Position numbers and translations under genes: made by a program. A stretch of DNA of 33,263 nt, from NCBI GenBank assembly GCA_020435335.1, contig JAGQZT010000080.1, positions 1 through 33,263 of the forward strand. The letters run 5' to 3'. Below, piece after piece: positions 25,894 to 31,947 of the stretch. The DNA comes from Flavobacteriales bacterium. GTDB taxonomy: Bacteria > Bacteroidota > Bacteroidia > Flavobacteriales_E > Vicingaceae. The stretch's first letter is position 1; every line of letters begins with the position of its first letter. The notes under the pieces are model-generated. The model saw nothing but the letters and a program-made list of their open reading frames with translations. It did not search any database and was not told the DNA's origin.

Positions 25894-26844
25894 CTACCAA
25901 AGCGACTTGTAGGTTACATTGGATTTAGGTCCGTTACCGTAAGCAACTCCTATATCTCTGATCGCTTTGATCATTTCGCTCTTCTGCTGTTGCTCTTTCA
26001 GGATATACTTCCACTCTCTGTCGTCGATTTGTTTCACTTTAGCAGCGATTTTGTTCGATAACGCTTTCACTTCAGCATAGCATTTTGCATCCGGATCAAC
26101 AGAAGCCAGGATCGCTCCGGCCTCATCGGCAGCTGCCATATCCTGAGCAGCATTCCAGATAGCCTGAGCTTTTTGTAATTTCTCTTTACAATCTCTGTCG
26201 ATCATATCCTGATAAATCGGTTTGGCAGCAGCCATGGCTTTATCATAACACTCACCGCAAGCACTAGGTACGGCAGCCAGTTTGTACAACGCACCTTCGT
26301 GGTTGTTTTGATCAGCCATTACTTTAGCCTCCTTAATGATCATATCACAATTGTTTTTGTAATATTCAATGATCTTGTTTTTACCGTTCTCAATAAAGCT
26401 TTTTACACCGGCATCATTAGTTTTCAGGTTTTTAAGAGCTGCTTTGTACGCTTTGGTCTCATTTTTATCCACACCTTTTACAGTCATGTTATGAGTAGCG
26501 AAAACAGTTCCTTCGACCCCGTCACCAATGTATAACGTTACATCTAATCCGTAAGCGTGCATTGGCGGTGGACCAGGCAGGATGTTTTTTGAGTTCATGG
26601 TTACATTGGCTGTAATGATGAAACGTGCATTTTTAAAACCACCTGCTAAGCCACTGGCCGTAACCATCTGATTTAACTTGTTCTCAAGAGACAACCTGGC
26701 TTCTACAGGCATTCCGTCAATCTGAGGTGGCACGTAAGCGGTTAACATCACCTTATTGGCATCATCTGAAGTTGATTGTGCGAAGGTGAAGGTACTGGAA
26801 AGCACTAAAGTAGCAGCCAGTACGATTTGACTTAATTTCTTCAT
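25894..26844 (-). CDS. Exported protein of unknown function, two-part (secreted cluster)
   Basis: The 316-residue product has a signal peptide (LSQIVLAATLVLSSTFTFAQ). The first ~145 residues look like a compact alpha/beta domain: PPQIDGMPVEARLSLENKLNQM, ARFIITANVTMNSKNILPGPPP, and LDVTLYIGDGVEG. This layout resembles CsgG/LpoB-like periplasmic domains, in which a short helix is followed by paired strands; that is a weak impression only. The rest is helical, with Cys in SACGECYDKAMAAAK, repeated short helices of TPR-like spacing, and Cys in DRDCKEKL and DAKCYAEVK. The C-terminus YKSLW ends in Trp. It starts 20 bases after the 26865-27815 gene. I do not recognise a named family. Confidence 0.7.
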   Translation of the reverse strand: MKKLSQIVLAATLVLSSTFTFAQSTSDDANKVMLTAYVPPQIDGMPVEARLSLENKLNQMVTASGLAGGFKNARFIITANVTMNSKNILPGPPPMHAYGLDVTLYIGDGVEGTVFATHNMTVKGVDKNETKAYKAALKNLKTNDAGVKSFIENGKNKIIEYYKNNCDMIIKEAKVMADQNNHEGALYKLAAVPSACGECYDKAMAAAKPIYQDMIDRDCKEKLQKAQAIWNAAQDMAAADEAGAILASVDPDAKCYAEVKALSNKIAAKVKQIDDREWKYILKEQQQKSEMIKAIRDIGVAYGNGPKSNVTYKSLW

Positions 26845-26864
26845 ATTAATTGTTTTTTGGGTTA

Positions 26865-27815
26865 TTACTTACCACCTAACCAAATGGTGGCTCTACCTAA
26901 ACCTTTCGTTACGAGTTTATTCTCGATGTTGAAGGGTTCACCTTTTAAGTACTTGCTTAATCCTTTGGCAAATCCTCTGGCATCCATGGCACGACCTTTT
27001 TCATCGTATAATGGAATTCTTACTTGCTCGAATAAAGCCATGTTCTCGGTCATATCCGTAGTGTTGAATCTTCCTTTTTGGGTGTTTTCAGCCATCCAGT
27101 CCTCGATCAACGTACCTAACTCATCATCACCGAAATCTTCGCTTTCCAGGTCGTAATCCCAATCACTCCATCTTTTAACGCGGATGATGATCTCACGACC
27201 ATTTTCGAACATATCGTCGAAGTGTGCCTGTAACTGGCTGTTGAAGTTATCGATGTGAGCCGTTACAGCTTCCTGTAACAACACAGGTACTTCAGCAGAG
27301 AAAGAAGGTGCACCGGTACCTTGAGCAGAAGCTACTTGTTTATCGGTGTAAGAATCCAATCCTCTCAGGATGAAAGTAATTGATTTCTTAGGACCTGTAG
27401 CATTCACAGTCCAGGTTAATTCCATAATGATATCGGCTTTCGCTTTCTTTTTCAATACATCAACCGGGCTTTCTGCCATTTCATCACCCGATTTGGAAGT
27501 TCTCATCGCATCTTCCGCATCATCACTTTCCAGTGATTTCATAACGGATTCCAAATCTTTCAGCGGGAAACCTCTTTCGGACATCATGCCGTTAATGGCA
27601 CTCACAACCAATTTCACTTCCGTATTTTGTTGAAAGGCTGTTTTATAATCAGGAATAACCACTTTAGTTCCTTCATCGTCAAATTCCATCGTGTAACCGT
27701 TTTTTACACACCAGTTATCACTTGGAACAACCATAATGGTTGGTTTTTTTGCTTGTCCGAATACAGTAGCAAAACCTACCAAAACAAGACTTAACGTTAT
27801 TACTATTCTTTTCAT
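26865..27815 (-). CDS. Exported protein of unknown function, DUF6175-like (secreted cluster)
   Basis: The 316-residue product has a signal peptide, MKRIVITLSLVLVGFATVFGQ. The mature start is KKPTIMVVPSDNWCVKNGY, followed by a helical segment (FQQNTEVKLVVSAINGMMSERGFPLKDLE) and strands such as ADIIMELTWTVN and SITFILRGLDSYTDKQVA. A second half reads HFDDMFENGREIIIRVKR and ends with GRATIWLGGK. The order of a nucleotide-free alpha/beta domain with MVVPSDxWC resembles Bacteroidota proteins labelled DUF6175; that label is from memory and was not checked. Overall it resembles CsgG-like or LpoB-like envelope proteins in layout. It lies 31 bases after the lipoprotein gene and 20 before the next. Confidence 0.7.
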   Translation of the reverse strand: MKRIVITLSLVLVGFATVFGQAKKPTIMVVPSDNWCVKNGYTMEFDDEGTKVVIPDYKTAFQQNTEVKLVVSAINGMMSERGFPLKDLESVMKSLESDDAEDAMRTSKSGDEMAESPVDVLKKKAKADIIMELTWTVNATGPKKSITFILRGLDSYTDKQVASAQGTGAPSFSAEVPVLLQEAVTAHIDNFNSQLQAHFDDMFENGREIIIRVKRWSDWDYDLESEDFGDDELGTLIEDWMAENTQKGRFNTTDMTENMALFEQVRIPLYDEKGRAMDARGFAKGLSKYLKGEPFNIENKLVTKGLGRATIWLGGK

Positions 27816-27846
27816 TGTAATGTTTATTTTGATTTAGTTGTTATAA

Positions 27847-28353
27847 TTATTTAGGTAAGATTCCATCTTGAATCATTCTTTCTTTGAGCTTAGCCCGTTG
27901 CACACGGATAATAACACCGTACAACTCCTGGTCACCCATTTTCCCTCTTCCTTTTACGACAGAGAAATGCAGGTCGGATCCGTCTTCACCGGTAATAAAC
28001 TCTTTGTAAGCTCCACCGTCAGCAAAGAAAGCGTTGAAATAATCTTCATGTTTTTCTCTGGCATTCGGATCAAATAAGATCGGCTTTGCGTTGCAACCTT
28101 TATTGCTGATGATGCCTTTGAAAAGTACATCGCTCAACCCGTTCTTTTTAGCTTGCTCAACAGCGTCTTCGCGGTTACGGCCTGTTCCCCACCCTTTTAC
28201 GGTTTGAGATCCGTCTCCTTCAACGCCCATGCATTCTGTTTTGTGTTCGTAAGCACCGGCTACATTACGCTGTGCAGCGCGACAGGAGCTCAGCATGCTA
28301 ACCAAAGCAATCGAAAAGAGCGTGCCTGTAAGTATTCTGTTAATTTTTTTCAT
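27847..28353 (-). CDS. Small lipoprotein of unknown function, paralogue of its neighbour (secreted cluster)
   Basis: The 168-residue product has a lipoprotein signal with lipobox LSSC at Cys24, so it should be anchored to the inner or outer membrane. The mature domain contains ECMGVEGDG, VKGWGTGRN, AVEQAKKNGLSDVLF, GCNAKPILFDPN, and YFNAFFADGGAYKEFI. The same framework occurs in the product of 28365-28895, so the two arose by duplication. Two Cys in ECMG and GCNAKP are shared and could form a disulfide. The Ala-rich helix between strands recalls FlgT-N/LPP20-type domains, which is inference. It starts 11 bases after the paralogue's stop codon. Confidence 0.75.
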   Translation of the reverse strand: MKKINRILTGTLFSIALVSMLSSCRAAQRNVAGAYEHKTECMGVEGDGSQTVKGWGTGRNREDAVEQAKKNGLSDVLFKGIISNKGCNAKPILFDPNAREKHEDYFNAFFADGGAYKEFITGEDGSDLHFSVVKGRGKMGDQELYGVIIRVQRAKLKERMIQDGILPK

Positions 28354-28364
28354 CGTTTTAAATT

Positions 28365-28895
28365 TTACAATACTGAACTTAACCCTCGAACAACACCGGC
28401 TGCTTCTAGATCTTTTCTAAGTCGATCCGACATCGCCGTTACAACAACACCTACTTTGTATTTATAGCCTTTCAGTTTTACACCTACTACTTCAGGAGTA
28501 GAGTCACCCGAATGAGAAACGAATTTCATGTACTTCCCGCCATCAGCAAAGAAATCATCAAAAAACTCTTTCTTTTGGTGCTCCACGCTTGGATCGCTCA
28601 CCAATGGTTTTTGAGCTGTACAGCCCGGTGCTCCTCCGGCATACCCTTGAAAGATAATACCATGTACGGCATTCTTTTTGGCCTGACCGGTAGCTACTTT
28701 AGCATTTTTCGAATAGGACCATACTTTGATCACTTTCGTTCCTGGTTTACCAATACCAACACATTCGATCTCGTATTTCCAATCTTCCGTGTCTTCATTG
28801 GCCTTTTTTTGTTTGTTCAATTGGGCACTGGATGTTGTTGCAAATGCCAGCATAGCGACAATAACAACTCCGGTTTTTAACATTGCTTTTTTCAT
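28365..28895 (-). CDS. Secreted paralogue of the cluster lipoprotein
   Basis: The 176-residue product has a Sec signal peptide (MKKAMLKTGVVIVAMLAFATTSSAQ) and no lipobox, so it should be soluble in the periplasm or exported further. The mature domain follows the neighbouring lipoprotein: ECVGIGKPG, VIKVWSYSKN, GQAKKNAVHGIIFQG, GCTAQKPLVSDPS, FFDDFFADGGKYMKFV and a C-terminal strand YKVGVVVTAM. Both shared Cys are kept. Its C-terminal helix LRKDLEAAGV differs from the lipoprotein's. The pair suggests one membrane-tethered and one free copy of the same fold. It starts 26 bases after the 469-residue gene ends. Confidence 0.75.
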   Translation of the reverse strand: MKKAMLKTGVVIVAMLAFATTSSAQLNKQKKANEDTEDWKYEIECVGIGKPGTKVIKVWSYSKNAKVATGQAKKNAVHGIIFQGYAGGAPGCTAQKPLVSDPSVEHQKKEFFDDFFADGGKYMKFVSHSGDSTPEVVGVKLKGYKYKVGVVVTAMSDRLRKDLEAAGVVRGLSSVL

Positions 28896-28921
28896 ATTGA
28901 TTGAATTTAGTTATAGTTAAA

Positions 28922-30331
28922 TTAATTTATTTGTCTGATTAACATTCCAGGGAACAAGCCTTTGGAACTTCCTTTGAAATGCGTGAATTCCAGTTGGTTT
29001 TCCGGTGCGATCGGATTTCCGTTCTCATCCAGTTCCTGCTCCTGTCCTTCTCCGGCATTGAAACGGTTATCCCAGATGCTCTTTTTATCTACTTTAATAA
29101 CTGCTTTACGTTTGTATTTCAGTTTACCTTCCGCATCATATTCCGGCATCAATACTTCATACTTGTCACCGCCTTCCAACTCTTCTTTCATACCGATTTT
29201 AGCTCCCAGAGGATCTACACTTACTAAAGGTGTTTTGGTTCTGAACGGTTCAAACTTACGCTCCAGCTTATTGTAAACGGAGTTGATTGACTTCAGGGTG
29301 GCATTTTTAATGATCATTTGCTCATCTTCGGCATTAGCTCCTAAACCGGAAACCAAAGCCGATGCCTTTTGGTAACCCAATAATTTCAGGCTAAAGAAAT
29401 CGGTATTATCAAATGCAGCTTTCTTATCCGGATTAATGCTGTTGGCATCCATCCAGTAATCATTCCAGAAATAAGCCTCTACCGAATCAGTCCATACCAA
29501 CTGGTACAGGTAAGCAGTAGTCCATACGGAATACCCTTCTTTGGCTTTCTCATAAACAGCATCAGCCGTTTTAAATGCAGCATCTTTCAACGCAGCAGGC
29601 AATTTCTCAGCCGTCGCTTTGGCGATGTCTCTTGCAGCCGCAGCATAAGGCTCATTGCTTTCAAACTTGGAATTACTAACCACGACGAACGTGCTGCTTA
29701 GTAACTCGATCCCGGCATCTTTTAACATGTCCAGACCTCTTTGAGTACTGGCTGCAGCAGCGGCATCCTGGGCCGAAGCATCGTATGCTCCTCGTTCCTG
29801 GATCAGGTTCATGTCAAAGGCACCGTTTTCATCTCTGTTGAACCATTTCGCAATGATTTGATTGGCTACCTTATTTTCTTTCAGGTATTTATCGATCGTC
29901 GGACTTAAATCCTTTTCGTCTTTCTTTTTTGCTTTCTCTCCTTCAGGAACAACCGGTTCTACATAATAGCTTTCGAGTTTAAACGACTTGTCTCCAACCG
30001 TATGATCGTTAAACTTATCCGGCACCGGTGATTCGTTAAAAGTAGAAAGGATCAGATCGGATTTCGGCAATTTCGTATCCTCAATGATCATGGTATGAAG
30101 TGAACTTCTACGGTATTTAATGATTTCCGTTTTCTTATCCCCTTTTTGAAGTTTATTATCTTCTTTTTTCTCTTTATCCTTGTCTTTATTTTTATCCTTC
30201 TTCTTATCCCCTTCTTCTGTTTGTTGCTCTTCCTGTACTTCCGTATCCTGAGCACTTGCGGTATTCATTGCTGCAACCATAGCGAAGCATACGAGACCGG
30301 CTTTCATGAAATTCAGTAAATTTCTTTTCAT
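28922..30331 (-). CDS. Large exported protein with charged linker, unknown function (secreted cluster)
   Basis: The 469-residue product starts at MKRNLLNFMKAGLVCFAMVAAMNTASAQ, a typical signal peptide. The frame can be extended by 15 codons to an ATG at 30376, but those codons come from a hairpin, so the shorter start is preferred. After cleavage come ~45 residues almost only Glu, Lys, Asp and Gln. The folded part has an Ala-rich segment (RGAYDASAQDAAAAASTQRG), a strand LLSSTFVVVSNSKF, an aromatic block (VWTTAYLYQLVWTDSVEAYFWNDYW), and a C-terminal domain ending FPGMLIRQIN. The middle resembles uncharacterised Bacteroidota envelope proteins seen from memory, but no named family was recognised. 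Confidence 0.72.
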   Translation of the reverse strand: MKRNLLNFMKAGLVCFAMVAAMNTASAQDTEVQEEQQTEEGDKKKDKNKDKDKEKKEDNKLQKGDKKTEIIKYRRSSLHTMIIEDTKLPKSDLILSTFNESPVPDKFNDHTVGDKSFKLESYYVEPVVPEGEKAKKKDEKDLSPTIDKYLKENKVANQIIAKWFNRDENGAFDMNLIQERGAYDASAQDAAAAASTQRGLDMLKDAGIELLSSTFVVVSNSKFESNEPYAAAARDIAKATAEKLPAALKDAAFKTADAVYEKAKEGYSVWTTAYLYQLVWTDSVEAYFWNDYWMDANSINPDKKAAFDNTDFFSLKLLGYQKASALVSGLGANAEDEQMIIKNATLKSINSVYNKLERKFEPFRTKTPLVSVDPLGAKIGMKEELEGGDKYEVLMPEYDAEGKLKYKRKAVIKVDKKSIWDNRFNAGEGQEQELDENGNPIAPENQLEFTHFKGSSKGLFPGMLIRQIN

Positions 30332-30351
30332 AGGTAGTTTGTTAAAGTAAA

Positions 30352-30387
30352 AAATTAAAGGTATGCCTTTGTACATACCTTTAATTT
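30352..30387 (-). terminator. Internal hairpin terminator/attenuator in the secreted cluster
   Basis: A perfect 14-bp inverted repeat, AAATTAAAGGTATG with CATACCTTTAATTT, surrounds an 8-base loop. On the minus strand it is followed directly by TTTTTT (30354-30349). It lies 9 bases after the stop codon of the first gene and 20 bases before the second gene's ATG, so it should cut expression of the other six genes relative to the first. Confidence 0.8.
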
Positions 30388-30396
30388 AAATTTCTA

Positions 30397-30864
30397 TTAT
30401 TCTGTTGCGCCTTGATTTTTGATGGCCTCCAATTGACCCGGAATGTTCTTTTGAGTCTCATTCAGGGCTTTGGTAGCAGCATTTACTGCCTTTACAGCCT
30501 TCATGGAGTTTGTTTTTGGAGTGATTCCTTTGGCTTCTGTTAAAACGTCTTTAGACTTCCCTAATAAACCTTTTACTTCTTCCATTTGTCCGTCCAAATC
30601 TTTTTTAATACCCTCGGCATCACTTACGCTGTTCGCAGCGTCAGATAACTGAGCAGCAACTTTTTGGTTCTTCTCATACAGGTTAAAAGAAGAGTTCACG
30701 AAGTCATCAGTAGCTGCGTGTCCAACTTTTTCCGGACGCTCTATGGCTTTAGCTTCCTTTTCTTTGCCTTTGTTCTTTTCTTTTTTCTGAGCGAATGTCG
30801 TTGAAGATACTCCTACAACTAAAAACGCAATCATTAAAACTTTGGTTAATGTACTTGTTTTCAT
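30397..30864 (-). CDS. Small secreted helical protein, first gene of secreted cluster
   Basis: The 155-residue product has a signal peptide (MKTSTLTKVLMIAFLVVGVSSTTFAQ), a short Lys/Glu-rich stretch (KKEKNKGKEKEAKAIERPEK), then helical sequence. Residues ~55-150 show heptad-like spacing of hydrophobics (DDFVNSSFNLYEKNQKVAAQ, LDGQMEEVKGLLGKSKDVLT, AVKAVNAATKALNETQKNIP), consistent with a coiled coil or helical bundle. It is probably periplasmic. The Lys/Glu-rich stretch recalls the linker of the next gene's product. It is promoter-proximal, and the hairpin after it should make it the most abundant product of the cluster. No family is recognised. Confidence 0.7.
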   Translation of the reverse strand: MKTSTLTKVLMIAFLVVGVSSTTFAQKKEKNKGKEKEAKAIERPEKVGHAATDDFVNSSFNLYEKNQKVAAQLSDAANSVSDAEGIKKDLDGQMEEVKGLLGKSKDVLTEAKGITPKTNSMKAVKAVNAATKALNETQKNIPGQLEAIKNQGATE

Positions 30865-30902
30865 TTTGTTTTTTCGATTTAGTTATTTTTTTGTTAGCGT
30901 AA

Positions 30903-30910
30903 CAAATATA
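30903..30910 (-). promoter_or_regulatory. -7 promoter element of the secreted cluster
   Basis: On the minus strand 30910-30903 reads TATATTTG, an exact TAnnTTTG, 38 bases before the first ATG of the cluster. A palindrome CCTTAAGG (30930-30937) covers the -33 area. Confidence 0.55.
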
Positions 30911-30948
30911 GTATAAAAAGAAAAACCATCCTTAAGGGAGACCATATT

Positions 30949-30962
30949 GTTAATTAATTAAC
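30949..30962. promoter_or_regulatory. 14-bp palindrome upstream of the secreted-cluster promoter
   Basis: GTTAATTAATTAAC is a perfect 14-base palindrome, centred about 45 bases upstream of the -7 element, with a further ATTAAC half-copy at 30969-30974. The position suits an activator or repressor site. It is A/T-rich and could also occur by chance. Confidence 0.35.
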
Positions 30963-30987
30963 ATATCATTAACAACCTGAATCCAGC

Positions 30988-31020
30988 AAAAAACCCAGAC
31001 ACCTTGATGGTGCTGGGTTT
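30988..31020 (-). terminator. Terminator of the DUF4476-like gene
   Basis: AAACCCAG-A-CACC and GGTG-CTGGGTTT pair with a TTGAT loop and one bulge. On the minus strand the stem is followed by TTTTTT. It sits 15 bases after the stop codon of the gene at 31036. Confidence 0.85.
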
Positions 31021-31035
31021 CCTGCCTTTTTCTTG

Positions 31036-31785
31036 TTATACCTGATGCAATATATAATTGTTTAAATTGTTAACAGAGCTGCTAAAAGTAAATCCATTGT
31101 TTACCAGGTAGTAGTTCTGCTGATCTACCGTCCGGTGGTAAGCCAGTTTCGCAAACTCCAGTTTGTTGGATTCAAAGGTAAACTCATTCATGAGTACCAC
31201 GACCTGCTCGGTTGTGAGCCAATTGTGTTGAAGCGCCAATTGAACGGTAGTCATTTTACTGTTGTCGAAACTCGTAGCACTCACACTGTTCAGCAATTGG
31301 TTAAAGCTCCCGTGAGCCATTCCCTGCGGCAGGTTGCATCCGGGACTCCCATATTGTCCATCCATATGCCCGCATCCTCCAGGAGGTGTACCACACGAAT
31401 GGTTTGTACCTCCGTAATGTCCTCCAGGATTGTGATGGTGTTTCTTTTTCTTTTTTTGAACCGTAATGTCTAATCCCCTGTATGGATTTACCGTAGCAAA
31501 AACAACCGAATGAAATGGGATTTGAACCGTACCGTTGTACAGCACCTTTTTAAACCCACCGTGTCCATAAGCTGCCGGTGTCGTTTGAATTACCTGCAAC
31601 TGGTGAATCCCTGGGGTTAAGGGCTGGTCAAAGTAATTGGAATAACCAAAAGGTTGACCGTCGACCACCATCGTAAAGGCGTGGTTGTTCCACAGCTTCA
31701 GGTTTAAGCTTGAGGTTTTGTAAGCGTTGTTGGCATATCCCGTTAATCCAATCAACAGGACAAAAATTAAACTGATCTTTTTCAT
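31036..31785 (-). CDS. Secreted DUF4476-like protein with His/Gly/Cys-rich linker
   Basis: The 249-residue product has a signal peptide (MKKISLIFVLLIGLTGYANN). Residues ~25-115 form a strand-rich N-terminal part (LNLKLWNNHAFTMVVDGQPF, GIHQLQVIQTTP). Residues ~113-160 are a linker, KKKKKHHHNPGGHYGGTNHS followed by CGTPPGGCGHMDGQYGSPGC, rich in His, Gly and Cys. The last ~90 residues (FNQLLNSVSATSFDNSKMTT, LTTEQVVVLMNEFTFESNKL) match the DUF4476 helical repeat pattern of Bacteroidota. The start at 31785 follows a strong GGAGGA site and fits the signal peptide; an upstream in-frame ATG at 31839 would spoil it. It has its own terminator and seems separate from the cluster. Function is unknown. 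Confidence 0.8.
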   Translation of the reverse strand: MKKISLIFVLLIGLTGYANNAYKTSSLNLKLWNNHAFTMVVDGQPFGYSNYFDQPLTPGIHQLQVIQTTPAAYGHGGFKKVLYNGTVQIPFHSVVFATVNPYRGLDITVQKKKKKHHHNPGGHYGGTNHSCGTPPGGCGHMDGQYGSPGCNLPQGMAHGSFNQLLNSVSATSFDNSKMTTVQLALQHNWLTTEQVVVLMNEFTFESNKLEFAKLAYHRTVDQQNYYLVNNGFTFSSSVNNLNNYILHQV

Positions 31786-31922
31786 AATAAATCCTCCATC
31801 TTTGGTTTGATGTGATGTTGATTCCAAACCCTGTGCCAAAAATTATGGAATCATTTTTGATCCTTCATCTATAAGTGAAACCGTTCGTAACATTTTTAAT
31901 CCGGCATGCGTTTTATTTTAAT

Positions 31923-31930
31923 TAGATTTG
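31923..31930 (+). promoter_or_regulatory. -7 promoter element for the S41 protease gene
   Basis: TAGATTTG matches TAnnTTTG exactly, 17 bases before the ATG at 31948. No clear -33 TTG is visible. Confidence 0.5.
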
Positions 31931-31947
31931 TATAAATACCTGATCCT

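Noticed and set aside
30332-30376. Longer N-terminus for the 469-residue cluster protein
   Set aside because: It would translate the hairpin and place 15 residues ahead of a complete signal peptide.
31786-31839. Longer N-terminus for the DUF4476-like protein from an ATG at 31839
   Set aside because: A strong GGAGGA site directly precedes the ATG at 31785, which starts a clean signal peptide.
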